DNA of 64,000 nucleotides from Acanthosepion lycidas (GCA_963932145.1 OZ010571.1:109723005-109787004), one strand, 5' to 3'; counted from the stretch's first letter, positions 1 through 10,350 are shown. The notes: generated by a model not told the origin, from the letters alone. Numbers and translations are program-made.

Positions 1-48
1 TTTCCTTATGAGGAAATGGCTAATATTACCATTACCATTATTGAGACA
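1..48. repeat. Short dispersed repeat fragment
   Basis: The first bases (TTTCCTTATGAGGAAA followed by a GGCTAATATTACCATTAC-like stretch) reappear on the opposite strand at about 8881-8926, beside an unidentified coding repeat (family W). This is probably the cut end of the same family. The piece is too short to classify. Confidence 0.3.
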
Positions 49-502
49 CCATCTAGCAGGTATTAGATGATATCCCTTCTCAGACAAGCTGATCACACAA
101 AACCATGCATCAATAAAAACGCATATTAAAAAAAAAAAAAAACTGTCACCACACATGACTGGTGTGGTGCACATTATCATGATGCACAGTGGATAAGACT
201 GTGCATTTTGAATTTATTCAATCCAATTTAAAATATAATGGCACATTAAATGTACCACATACTATTTTCTTCACCTTATTTGATTCAAGTACTTATTGTT
301 TTTAACAGTCATAAACTAACTACCTACTCACCCCTGATCATGACTGAAGTATGTCGAAACCTTGAATATTGCAATTACATTGATTTTGTAAATTTTGTAT
401 TTCTGCAGCAGCTGATTTTGTTGCAATTTAGAAAAAAAGTTGTTCGAACTTAAGACAAAATATCTATAATTTTCAATAAAACATGTTTAAATGAATAATT
501 AC

Positions 503-504
<2 letters not shown>

Positions 505-535
<31 letters not shown>
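505..535. repeat. (TA)n microsatellite
   Basis: About 15 uninterrupted TA units lie just downstream of the 3' tail of the SINE at 552-926. Confidence 0.95.
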
Positions 536-537
<2 letters not shown>

Positions 538-551
538 CGTGCAAGTGAGGA

Positions 552-926
552 TTTTCTTTTCTATTGATTCATTTTCTTTGCAGGTTATTTAAAGCCAGAA
601 AATATTTTTTAGATTGTAAGAATCTTTTGGGGGGGGGAGATAATAATTTAGGCATACGAGTCTTACTATTTAACCCTTAGCTGAGGTGAAAAAAGGTTGA
701 TGTATACCTTTACCAAGGATATTTGTCCGTTAAGTGAATATAATGAACCTAACTAAAATTGGAACTTGGCCCTCTGATTAACAATTTCAAGTCATTATCT
801 ATTACACCATCTGCAAACCCCAGCTTATAGCTAGCAGTCACCCATCTAGGTACCGAGCAGGCTTGAGATTGCTTAAATTCAGTGATCATACAAGAACTGG
901 TGTTTCAACATGATATGGCTCTAAGT
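552..926 (-). mobile_element. 5S rRNA-tRNA composite SINE, near full length
   Basis: Read on the minus strand, the head (926 to about 815) follows eukaryotic 5S rRNA: a GCCATATCATGTTGAAA-like start, the GATCACTGAATTTAAGCAA box A region, and GTACCTAGATGGGTGAC of the intermediate element and box C. A tRNA-like part follows (GATGGTGTAATAGATAATGA as box A, CCAAGTTCCAATT as box B). After this come a pyrimidine-rich body with GGTTAAATAGTA and a 3' tail of the TTTAAATAACCTGCAAA type. The head and tRNA part are known RNA polymerase III promoters. That they drive transcription of this copy is inference. The element has no coding capacity. Confidence 0.85.
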
Positions 927-1159
927 CATAGAGTGTGTATGTGTGTACAAATATACAGAGTCGAGAGCTGCCTGACAATATACCGCAGTATGAGAGCCAA
1001 CTTGCAATAAAACCATTCCCCAAAGTAAAATAAAAAAATAGTTGATAACTTTGTGCAAAAATCTATGAAATTTAATGTTCTGATAATAAGTATCTTTCAT
1101 GCCCTCATTGGGTCAAGGCAGACTGCATAATCTTGATCTGTCGAGTGCAGAAAAAGAAC

Positions 1160-1655
1160 AAACAGAAAAGACCGACTTTGAAAACATTATAGACCAATTT
1201 GTATCAGTAAAAGAGTATTGAACTGTTATGTAATAGCTGTTCTCCTGTATGGCAATGAATCTGGACAATCCCCTCAAAGATGAAGAGACTTGGAGCAACA
1301 GAAATGTGGGTTCTACAGAAATATGCTGAGGATACCATGGACTGAACATGAGAGCAGCAACAAGGTTTTGGAGAAAAAGGAAACCTATACTTAACATCAA
1401 GAAGAGGCAGTTGAAATTTCTAGGACACACAATGGGGAAGGTGGGCTTGTGGAACCTGATACTCACAGGACAGATTGAGGGTAAACAGGTTTATTGTGCG
1501 TAACATACTAGATGAGCTTGAGAAATAGGATGTTAGAACAGGGTTTGGGAGAAATAACAAAAAGATAAAACTTTTTAAGAGCTACAGAGGATAGGAAGAT
1601 GTGGAGGATCATGATCGTCTACATCCTGAAGGGACATTGGACGTAAAAGAAGAAA
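1160..1655 (+). mobile_element. RTE-type LINE, 5'-truncated 3' fragment
   Basis: Broken frames spell the last part of a non-LTR reverse transcriptase: VLLYGNES, then MLRIPWTEH, then a degraded lysine-rich QLKFLGH..GKVGL block, then a LLRATKDRKLWRAM-like end. It finishes at a GGACATTGGACGTAAAAGAAG end. This is the longest plus-strand member of a family with about twenty copies here, all sharing the 3' side and lost at varying 5' points. That pattern is expected from incomplete target-primed reverse transcription. Several frameshifts and stops make it non-functional. Confidence 0.85.
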
Positions 1656-1916
1656 AGACAGGAAGGTGCAGTTGTAATTTCATTTAGTGCTATAATTTGT
1701 TAATTAAAGATTAACAATCTCAATTTGTATTTTGATCTGATGTTATAATAAAGTCATTTAAAACAGAAGTATGATTTCAGTGCTAGCCATAAGCACTAAT
1801 TTCTGTAGAGATCCATATTCAGAAACTGTTTACTATAGTCAATCTTAGGTAGTTTAATATATTTGTAAACAGCCATCAGCTCTTCTAGAGATGTAAGAGT
1901 AGCAAAACTTAGTGCG

Positions 1917-2090
1917 GAAAGAGAAATTTCAAATTCTGGTATTCACTTTCAACAAATGCCCTTGAAAAAAGGCATGAATCCCTCTCCTCCCCCTAGATAT
2001 AGTTTAAATAGCAGGATCAATTGAGCTTTCTAGCCTTGAGTGATAACCAATGTAGGAAATTAAATCCCTGAATTCAAAACTATAGAGAAG
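1917..2090 (+). mobile_element. tRNA-SINE body fragment (variant without 5S head)
   Basis: Contains the SINE body landmarks: a TTCAAATTCTGGT box-B-like piece, CCCTTGAAAAAAGGCATGAATCC, a CTCCTCCCCCTAG tract and AAATAGCAGGATC. These are followed by TCTAGCCTTGAGTGATAACC, which matches the alternative 3' section of the copies at 9790-9990 and 37270-37530 rather than the (TCAA)n tail of the 5S form. Confidence 0.6.
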
Positions 2091-2367
2091 GCAACGAGAA
2101 ACCATTATCTTTCTCAAGAAGTCATGGCAATTCAAATATTAAAAAAGAAAAGGAAGCTGTGATGAGATATGACACTCTACATTGTAAAGAAATATGGAAT
2201 TTAAAGAAAGGAAGCTCATCTACTTTTCAACAAAAGCTTCAATCATGTCTAAAACTTGTAAATAATTAGTGAATTATTTAAAAAAAAATAAAGACATTTC
2301 AAATTTCAGCACTGGTAGAACAGTTCTCATAAGACATTTTTAAACAATCTGAAGCTACTTACAATCA

Positions 2368-2860
2368 GAGAGTTGAAACTTCTGAGACATATGCGGAAAG
2401 ACGGCCTAGAAAATCTAACACTCACAGGACATACTGAAAGCAAAAGAAAACTGAATATTCTACTTAACTAGTTTGGCTGGTTGGTTGATTCTTTTAGTGG
2501 CATATCAACATGTATGGGTTATTTAATGCCAAAATCTAAGTATTTTGAAAAACAATTGTATGGCTTCAATTACAGATAAAATGTATTGTTGGTAATTTTT
2601 TTTTATATATCAAAATATATTTCTAGTAATTTTACTATAAAAATGTATTCTTATACTTTCATAGGGTTTTATTTTAGGGAGGGCATCACTATTTCCTCAT
2701 AGCTCGGATCCTAACAGGTGCTACTATCCCACTTAACTAGTTTATATGAAGAGATAATACAAAGACAAAGAGAGATGGTGATAAAGATTCAGAAACTATT
2801 TAGAGAAACAAAAGATAGGAAGGCAATGTTCCCATACCATTTAAAGAAGAGAAACTCCTC
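2368..2860 (+). mobile_element. RTE-type LINE fragment split by an insertion
   Basis: The left part (2368-2474) reads like the LKLLRHMRKDGLENLTLTG region. The right part (2731 to about 2860) resumes with KLFRETKDRKA, the family's LLRATKDRK region. The two halves are separated by the 256-bp element at 2475-2730, with the same 13 bases on both sides. Both halves are degenerate. Confidence 0.7.
2475..2730 (-). mobile_element. Retroposon X with perfect 13-bp target duplication
   Basis: Flanked by ACTTAACTAGTTT at 2462-2474 and again at 2731-2743, which fixes both ends exactly. On the minus strand it starts with GGGATAGTAGCACCTG and carries a GGATCCGAGCTATGAGG section. It ends with ATTAAATAACCCATACATG, GTTGATATGCC and an AATCAACCAACC tail. 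The same body occurs at 40795-41112, and a copy with expanded internal repeats is at 33465-34545. The tail resembles the 3' tail of the 5S-tRNA SINE. It has no coding frame and is a short retroposon by structure. It cannot be assigned to a named family from here. Confidence 0.8.
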
Positions 2861-2974
2861 TATCTTGCAACAAGTGTTTCAGTTATACAATCTAAAACAT
2901 GTAAATCCTTATTAAAACATTTACATTATTTACATGCAGACTATTGTCTGCATTTTTTTTTTTTTGTTTTTTTT

Positions 2975-3065
2975 GCTATCATCAGGTAAACAAGGTAACC
3001 TTCAGGAAACTTCAATCTGAACCCTATGTTTCATCTCTGGGGGTAGAATTTTCTCACTCTGCCAT
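2975..3065 (-). mobile_element. SINE family T 3' fragment
   Basis: GGTAACCTTCAGGAAACTTC and CAATCTGAACCCTATG match, on the minus strand, the 3' body of the family-T SINEs at 19540-19840 and 19020-19400. A poly-T tract (2952-2972) precedes it. It is a partial copy without the tRNA head. Confidence 0.5.
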
Positions 3066-3154
3066 ACATGTCCAGTGATATCATATTTAGTTCTTATTTA
3101 GTTCTACTTGGTTTTTGCTTGTCCCATTTCCATTGAGTTCAAGTACACATTGCC

Positions 3155-3484
3155 AGGAACTGCAATGATGAGGTCTTGGAGAGGATGCAAACAAGGAGGA
3201 AGCGTATGCTTAACATAAGGAAGTGGCAGATTAAATTTCTGGGATACGTGATGAGAAAGGAGGGCCTGGAGAATCTGATACTCACGAGACAAATAGAGGG
3301 AAAGAGAGACAGAGGAAAGTAGTGCATGACATACATGGTGTGCTTGGGCAGATGGATGGTGGAGTGGGGCCTGGGGGGAGTTGGCAGAGATACAAAACCT
3401 GCCGAGAGCCACAAGGGATAGGGGGAAGTGGAGGGCCATGACTGATTACGTCCTGAAAGGACACGGCACATAAAAAAAAAAAAA
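3155..3484 (+). mobile_element. RTE-type LINE 3' fragment, young-looking
   Basis: One frame reads through MLNIRK, IKFLGYVMRKEGLENLILT and GKRDRGK before a stop. It is followed by a WMVEWGLGGVGRDTKP stretch, the GGACACGGCACAT end and a poly-A tract at 3472-3484. It is the most GC-rich and least decayed copy of the family in this window, with about two stops over 100 codons. This suggests a later insertion than its neighbours. Confidence 0.85.
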
Positions 3485-3684
3485 GAATGTTTTAATCAAC
3501 TTAGCTATTGTCCTGTGGGACAATTCAGAGTGAAGAACTTGGAGCATTAAACCTAAACTACCTGCTGACGAGTTCTGCAGTAGCTGCTACTTCTCACACT
3601 AGACTGCACTCGATGAGGCTGCTGATGTTGAAAACTTATACTCATCTCTCTTTATTAATGACGCCCATTATTATTGACATTCAA

Positions 3685-4075
3685 GTATTGATGGGGGCTT
3701 CCTTACTAAACTTTTTTTTGAAAATGTGGAGTGTGAACATCTTGATGATCTCATAAATTTTTCTTCCAATTACATGCGTTATCCATTTCAGTTGCTGCTG
3801 TAGAAAATCTTTAAGTGATGTGGTTTCCGTTATTTGGTAGAGCTTTTTGCTTTGATTCTGTAGTGACAGTCCGAGCTCTGATGAAGAATGGTCAAGATCA
3901 TTTTTAATCATTGATCTGAGAAATAAATCAGTTGGGTACAACTGACAGTTTAGACCATTCTAAATAAGTTGTACACCATACATGACACCCATATGAAGTT
4001 CTAGATCCGACAATACTATTTAAGAACAGAACTCAAATTCTTAAGTTAATATAGGCATCATGGCTCAATAGAAAA
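3685..4075 (-). mobile_element. Unidentified coding repeat, family W, copy 1
   Basis: A minus-strand frame (3941-3681) encodes 86 residues with NDLDHSSSELGLSLQNQ, LKWITHVIGRKIYEI and a lysine-rich end KKKFSKEAPI. The last motif recurs as KKFRKEAPIITGKSDNSYW in the copy at 8880-9770. The DNA also aligns beyond the frame: CCATACATGACACCCATATG here against CCATGCATGACATCCATATG there. I do not recognise the protein. A decayed transposable-element protein is the simplest reading. Confidence 0.5.
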
Positions 4076-4590
4076 TGTCGTAGGGTAATAGTCAAATGAT
4101 CAAGACCAGTAAAGATTTAAATGTACGTGACTAAAAGAGGTAGGGGGTGAGACATTGTCCAGTGCCGTGAAAGAAAATAAGCTGGCCCTCAGGACAATGA
4201 TCATCATCATCATTAGAAAGAGTAGAACATTCAGTGTTAAGCATAAAAATTCTTATTCTTGTTTTTTTCATTTTTCTTTAAATTGACTACAGGAAAAGAA
4301 AGAAAAAAAAAACTATAACAAATAAAAGAAAAGAATATTTTCAAGCAAAAGATGAATCTGTGCAAAAAGAAAGAAAAATGAAATAGAAACTCATCTATAA
4401 ATATATCTGGTGAATGTGATCAGTTACAGACAGAATATTGTTGACGTACCAGACTGATGACTAATGTACAAAATTGGCAATGATGCATACTTTGAGTAAC
4501 AAATGGTTACTATTGAGCTTTGAAGGATGTTTATTACATACATTCTTAGAATAAATGAACTGAAACCATATACGGTGTATACTCACAGAT

Positions 4591-4747
4591 CATGCAACTT
4601 TTGAAGACCTAATTTTGAAGCTAATTTCACTACAGTAAATGGTTATATTGTTTAGTCAATAGCATAGCCAGGGCCAGTAATACATACACTAATTTTATCT
4701 CATATATGATGTGACCCCCTTAAAATTAGCTCTTCAAAAGTTGCATG
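4591..4747. mobile_element. Terminal-inverted-repeat element (MITE-like), 157 bp
   Basis: The arms CATGCAACTTTTGAAGACC.. (4591 onward) and the reverse complement of ..CTCTTCAAAAGTTGCATG (ending 4747) match over about 31 bases with few mismatches. The middle is not palindromic. A (TA)n tract begins 10 bases to the right. There is no transposase inside, so it would be nonautonomous. Confidence 0.65.
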
Positions 4748-4751
4748 ATAC

Positions 4752-4756
<5 letters not shown>

Positions 4757-4789
<33 letters not shown>
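4757..4789. repeat. (TA)n microsatellite
   Basis: About 16 TA units, immediately right of the inverted-repeat element ending at 4747. Confidence 0.95.
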
Positions 4790-4793
<4 letters not shown>

Positions 4794-4884
4794 CAGAGGA
4801 AGAATCGTATTGGCTAAGATCAGCTTTCTTTTTGTCTTTATTCATCTTATCTTTTTACATATGTATATATTTTAGTTATGTCTG

Positions 4885-4891
<7 letters not shown>

Positions 4892-4926
<35 letters not shown>
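4892..4926. repeat. (TA)n microsatellite
   Basis: About 17 TA units, ending 13 bases before the foldback element at 4939. Confidence 0.95.
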
Positions 4927-4927
<1 letters not shown>

Positions 4928-4938
4928 CATTAATACTT

Positions 4939-5117
4939 ATGTTATAACATCACTACAAAAATAACCATTTGGTTTCAACACTTTTGGTATCTTGTCAAGT
5001 GATGATGTTGCAACTAAAATAAAAATAAAACTTTAATTTTACTTGCAACACCATCACTTGAAAAGACACCAGAAATGTTGAAATCAAATTACTATTTTTG
5101 TAGTGATGTTATAACAT
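4939..5117. mobile_element. Foldback element Z, copy 1 (179 bp)
   Basis: The left arm starts ATGTTATAACATCACTACAA and continues through TTTCAACACTTTTGGTATC and CAAGTGATGATGTTGCAA. The right arm is its reverse complement, ending TTTGTAGTGATGTTATAAC AT. The arms of about 75 bases are separated by an AT-rich loop of about 30 bases. A second copy with the same arms lies at 54902-55046. Both are followed by ATGTTATAAT and by TA-rich DNA. The element encodes nothing and would fold into a long hairpin. Confidence 0.8.
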
Positions 5118-5765
5118 AACAATGTTATAATGTTTAAATAAATATTATTCACTCTATTCTATATTGAGCACTTTTTTAAAGATAGTGTTTTTGATTATTG
5201 GAAGTTTATTCCATCTATACCAACCTTGTATATATATATATATTAAATTTAATATTCAGGCTGATAGATGAAAATAAATAATCTGCTTAATAAATAAACA
5301 GAGCATATATTCACATATGGATATCCACTAGAAATAACAATTAAGTAATAAAATCTGTCATATTAATACATAAATATCTATCACTTCTTCAGAAATAATA
5401 TAACCTTTATTTTATACTTGCTAAAAAGCTGCCCTATTGAATGGCATTTAAGCCAACTCCTGCGGGGGTTTGTGCCTTCATCACAATAGCTAGGGAGGAG
5501 TAGATGCGATAGGCAACAATAAACTACAGAAGAACTCAGAATTGATCACTGCATTTAAGTATTGCATTAATATTTAAACTTGCCTTTTAAAAGTTAAACT
5601 ATAATTCTTTTGTTGCCACTTAATTTAAAGACACTTTGACTTATGTAGGTCCTTACTTTGTATACAAACAATTAATTTTTATTTCATGGATGGTTTTTGC
5701 TGGATTTTCAATTAATTTTGATTATTCCCAAATTTAATTCCAAGTTACAAAAATTTTTATTGTAC

Positions 5766-5796
<31 letters not shown>

Positions 5797-6730
5797 GCTA
5801 AAAACAATCGCAGTAATGAATCAATTTAATGTTTGAATGCAATTGAGTATGCCTTAAAATCTCTTTCCAAGAACAATTCTCTTGTATTTTACAGATTTAA
5901 ATAGTGTTAATATTTGGAAACTTACACTAAAATGATGAAAAAAAAATTGTCTTAGGCATTTTTTGTTAGTGTTATTCAATGATAAGTGTCAAGACAAAAT
6001 ATAGCAAAAAATTGTATTAACTTGACTATATTTTGCATTGTAGGTACCCAAATTTCAACTGCTAGTAGTTATCTTTGAAAAAGAGCGTTATGTTAAACCC
6101 TATCTGTCACTTATATGATTCGTTTCCTCAAGATTCGAATAACTTTCCTAGCAAAAAGATGCAGAAAAACAGCATTTGTGATTAAACAGGTCTTATACTC
6201 AAATGGCTTTCTTTGGAAGCTAGCATAACATCTGAAAATAATATTAAGCTAAAGAAATGATGATATCAAATAAAACACTGGCAAGAGAATACCAATTTAA
6301 ATATCTGACTGGTTTTCAGATATTCCATCTTAAAAACTTTATTCAGATATTTTATACAAGTCATTTTATTAAAAGAATGAGATGTAATTTTAGATGAATC
6401 ATTAATTGAATACTGTTAGATTCTTTTTTTGGAAAAAGAAATAAAATCAATAAATAAAATAAGGAATAATAAACAAATTTCCCATGATATTAATAATAAA
6501 GGAACTGTAAATTTTCATTACCCCACTTGTCTTCATCAAACGCCCATTAGGTGGTGTTGTTTAGGTTTTATAAAATTACAAACATTTCCTTCCACTTGCT
6601 CCAAGATTTAGTAGAACATAGAAGAGGACATTCTCTATGGGAAATGTTTGTTTCCATGGTTCACTGACAACTGAACTCTTTCTCTCCACTTTCCAATGTC
6701 TTGCCTTCACATCTGTCTCCCAGAAGCTCC
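5118..6730. other. AT-rich stretch without identified genes
   Basis: Holds a short TA run (5229-5243) and a 28-base poly-A tract near 5765-5793. A slightly GC-richer patch near 5425-5530 is of unknown origin. I see no coding frame, RNA gene or repeat shared with the rest of the window. Confidence 0.6.
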
Positions 6731-6734
6731 ACCT

Positions 6735-6910
6735 TTGAAATAAATCAACCTTTTCTTTGGTCATTTCAACTCAGCACAAGACTGACTTGAGCTTGACCAT
6801 TATAATCATGCCAACCCTCCAACAATGAAGTAAATACAAATTTTTCTTTGACCGTTCCAACTCTTGCACAAGGCTAATTTGAGCTTGACTATTATAACAA
6901 TACTCATCTT
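6735..6910. repeat. Diverged tandem duplication, unit about 93 bp
   Basis: TTTTCTTTGGTCATTTCAAC with GCACAAGACTGACTTGAGCT (6747-6805) is repeated with changes as TTTTCTTTGACCGTTCCAAC with GCACAAGGCTAATTTGAGCT (6841-6900). Both are followed by TGACYATTATAA. It is an old imperfect duplication without coding content. Confidence 0.6.
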
Positions 6911-8460
6911 CACTTACCCTAACATCTGGACAAGTAAAAGAAAATGGACATACTCATGAGACATTGAGAACTTATAAATAAAAAAGGAGAATAAATCTTT
7001 TGTAGTTGAAACCCAGGTTTTTGCTTGGTGCTTCTTTAACTGTTTACATGTGAATCTGGACACACACACACCAACCTGCAACCTTTTAAATTCTATACTT
7101 TTCTAAATAACTGTTGTTTAATTATAGGTACATATTATATAACAGGGGATATGGTATATACTTGTGAAGAACTTCATTATATTTCTTTGTTAGTTCTAAG
7201 ACTCCTTACTTTCACAACGAAATAATAATCCAAGACAGTTTAATAATCAAAGGATAATACAAAGACATGGAGTAGCTGAGGAGATATTTTGGTGATTATG
7301 ACATCATACACTAAATCATGCTTGCATAAACTAATATCATCATCAGTTCAATGTCCAGGTGCGGTTTATAAGGTCACTGTACATTTGAGCACCTGACTAG
7401 CTCCCTCTATATGTCTTGGTTGCATGTTAAGTTCTTTGTGAAGGATCTTTCAGTTCATTTAGTGATATTGTTAGTGCATTTTTTACCTCTCTCTTTTATT
7501 TTGTCTAAGATGGTACCTTGAGAGAAGCTTCCTGTAATTATTTGCTCTTACATTGTCAGGCAACATTTCTAGAAAACACACATCCCACCTTTCTTCACAA
7601 ACAGTTCCAGTTATTATTACTACAGCATTTCAATCTGTTTACATCTGATTGATTAGCACAATATCTATTATATATTCTGCTTGACTGTTTTGGGAAATCT
7701 TTCTGTTTATGGACAGTCCCCTTCTCAAGAAAAAGTTCATCCACACTACACACTGACTGTCTATTATCAAGACCTGGAGGATTAAGTTACTTTCCCTCCA
7801 AATGGCCAAAGTTTCTATTTGTCACTTTCCTCCTTTTATTTCTATCACTTCTGTTGGAGAAATGAAAAAAAAGTTTGCTTAATCAACAACCAAAATGTAC
7901 TTTGTCGCCTCAGGTTCTGGTTGAGTTTCAAAAGCTGTTCCTTTGGAACTGAAGGCTATTTTTTTTTCTTTAACCTGAACTGATAGTATCTTAGAATCAG
8001 GTGAAGGAATGCTAGAATGATCCCTCATGAATTTCATGGTTTCATTTTCTTGTTGAAGTTTAGCACTTTTCAAGGTACTGTATGCTAAGGTTCTGGTAAT
8101 TTAATATCATGCTCACTCTACTTTGCTACATGATGATCAAACACAATCATATAACCCCTAATTTATAATGATATATTTGCTGGTCTTTGATATTTCTCAA
8201 ATGTTTCACAGACTTAATAAACACATTCCTGTGTCCTTTAAAGAAGCCAATTTTTCTTTTTAATATTTTTTGATATTCTATTGTCTTCATTTAGATCTTT
8301 TAAGTTCATCTCCAACACAAACTCTTTAACTTTACCTTCTAAAGTGAAAAGAAAAAGTTGGTGATCTTTGTACATTCCTAACATTGTAATGTAGCTTCCC
8401 TGTGCTTTTTCTATAAATACTTTCATGGTAATTGTTCTGATACACTCTCCTGTATGTTAC
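6911..8460. other. Stretch without identified genes
   Basis: The frames on the minus strand at 7879-8073 and 8238-8426 are short and have no recognisable motif. Nothing here recurs elsewhere in the window. It could hold intron or intergenic DNA or very old repeats. Confidence 0.5.
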
Positions 8461-8461
8461 C

Positions 8462-8785
8462 TAGACTATAAATGAATTGGTGACAAGATCTCATCATTTT
8501 ACAGTTGAAGTGACAAGATGTAACAATAAGTTCTATGTTTCTAGTTTCTTTTCTCGCATTTCTCACTTGTGGAAATCTATTCTGGTTTCTTGCTTTTCAG
8601 TCAAATTTTATTACCAAAAATTGAAATACAATATAAATCATTATCATCTGTCCTCTTAATTTTTTTTCTTTTTTAATTGTTCTCATTCCTTAATGTTGTT
8701 CTTATATTCTTTCACACTCAGTAACCACTGCATCTTAGTGGCTTTGTTGCCTTGCCTGGGGTGAAAGGATTAAAAAGAAAAAAAC
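8462..8785 (+). mobile_element. CR1/Jockey-type LINE 3' end
   Basis: The frame around 8477-8659 keeps the end of the reverse transcriptase ORF (RSHHFTVEVTRCNNKFY, then ISHLWKSI). Compare RSYPFTVGLVKCNCHFYTN and ISHLWNSLPF in the longer copy at 45550-47890. It closes with the 3' end TTGCCTGGGGTGAAAGGATTA and an A-rich tail. The copy is 5'-truncated and degenerate. Confidence 0.75.
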
Positions 8786-8879
8786 AAAAACAAACTTCAA
8801 CAATTGAAGCCATTTCCCATTATTCCATTCCTATGTTACATATATTTATGTTCCCTAGCTTGCATGAGTCCTGTAATTA

Positions 8880-9770
8880 AGGTTGTAATGGTAATATTAG
8901 CAGTTTCCTTATAAGGAAACATTCATTGACCAAGAAGCCAATGCCACTACTGGTTGAAATTTGTAAAAACTTTCTTATAAAATAATTTTTCAGGTAAATA
9001 GCTTTCCCAAGTCCAGTAACTGTTATCGCTCTTTCCAGTAATAATGGGGGCTTCCTTCCTAAACTTTTTTTGAATTAGTGTGGAAGATCTTGATTGTGTT
9101 ATTATTTTCTTAGAGTTACATGTGATATACACTTTGTTAATCCCAAGCAAGGCAGTAAAGCCACTGAGACACAAGTGGTTACTGGGAGTAGAAGAGTTAG
9201 AAACAGGAATATAGATCAGGAATGAGAACAGAGGAAAAGTAATCAGGACAGCAGATAGTGATTGACATTGCATTTAAATTTATAGAGATTAAAGTTGGCT
9301 GGAAAACATGGAGTCGGAAGAAAGTTCTACCAAGCAAGAAATGCAAGAAAAGGAACTGCTAGCATAAATTTTATGGTTATATCTAGCCAGATCAACTGTA
9401 AATTAGTGAGACCTTGTCACCAGTCTAATACTGTGCTTAAATTCAAAAAGTCTGGGTACCATAGTGAAGAGCTCAACAGTTACCATGAAAGTATTTATCG
9501 AAATGGCAAAGGGAGGCAACCTTTACTGGTACAGTTCTTTCTTTGTGATTCTGTACTACCAGTCCACAAGATTCAAAGAAGAATGGTACTTTGAGGACTA
9601 AAGTTGCTTGATACCATTTTTAACCATTAATTTGAAAAAGCAGTTGTATACAGTTGATAGTTTAGATATTTCTGAATGAGTCTGGTGCCATGCATGACAT
9701 CCATATGAAAGTCTTGATCTGATGAGGCTGTTTAAGAATGTGACTCAAATTTTTAGGTTAATAGTATCAG
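8880..9770 (-). mobile_element. Unidentified coding repeat, family W, copy 2, interrupted
   Basis: A minus-strand frame near 9080-8947 reads KKFRKEAPIITGKSDNSYW then TWESYLPEKLFYKKVFTNFN. The KKF.KEAPI motif and the DNA GGGGGCTTCCTTMCTAAACTTTTTTT match copy 1 at 3685. The right part (about 9515-9770) again aligns with 3840-4070. In between lie a LINE 3' end (9135-9265) and unmatched sequence. The function of the encoded protein is unknown. Confidence 0.5.
9135..9265 (-). mobile_element. CR1/Jockey-type LINE 3' end, nested in repeat W
   Basis: CCCAAGCAAGGCAGTAAAGC and ACTGAGACACAAGTGGTTACTG are the reverse complement of the LINE 3' end (CAGTAACCACTTGTG.. GCCTTGCTTGGG). It interrupts the family-W homology, so it inserted later. 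Confidence 0.7.
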
Positions 9771-9789
9771 TGGTGTGTCTTAAGCAAGT

Positions 9790-9990
9790 ATCACTTTTCA
9801 GTTTGGCTTTTAGAATTCATAGTTTTCCTTTACCTAGAAAGATTGCCACCTCAAGGCAAGAGATCCCAGTCTGCCCTACTATTTAACCCATAGTTGTAGA
9901 AAAAAATGACTTCATGCCTTTTCCAAGGTTATTAGTGCAAAAGTCAATGTAGCAGAATCAAGCAGAAATTGAATTCAGCATTCACAGTGC
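9790..9990 (-). mobile_element. tRNA-SINE fragment, alternative 3' section
   Basis: The minus strand shows GAATTCAATTTCTGC (box-B-like), CCTTGGAAAAGGCATGAAG, ATGGGTTAAATAGTAGGGC, then CAGACTGGGATCTCTTGCC. The last part matches the section after the body in the 37270-37530 copy (CAGACTGGGTTCTATAGCC). No 5S head is present. Confidence 0.6.
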
Positions 9991-10149
9991 CAGTAACACT
10001 ATCGATGTTCAGTTGAAATGGTACCAAATATTTTGAAGATATTTCTTTTTTACTATCTATAACATGATAAATATGGAAAGAAAAAGTTGATAGGCACGTA
10101 CAAATTTAGATTGTAAAATCAGAAAATATGATGTTCTCTATACTATATT

Positions 10150-10350
10150 TCTAATGTCTGAAATCTTATTTACTTTTTCTTTCTTTTTTTTAACACATTC
10201 TTTCTTAGTCTTTTTAACAAGAGTAGAGGTTTCCAGTTTAGGATTGTGCTTCCAGTTCCTTCTAAAGTCTTTACATTTTCTTTCACTCCCAGTAGACCCT
10301 TGCATCTTAGAGGCATTATTGGCTTGCTTGGGGTGAATTGATTAAGAAAT
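10150..10350 (+). mobile_element. CR1/Jockey-type LINE 3' end
   Basis: Ends with CATCTTAGAGGCATTATTGG and CTTGCTTGGGGTGAATTGATTA plus an A-rich tail. This is the same 3' terminus as the copies at 8462, 40440, 47850 and 58065. Upstream sequence is too decayed to read as protein. Confidence 0.7.

Noticed and set aside
3139-3471. Minus-strand frames of 110 and 111 residues as genes
   Set aside because: They are antisense readings of an RTE LINE fragment; similar proline/serine-rich antisense frames occur at the other copies (13117, 38711, 48778, 55957).
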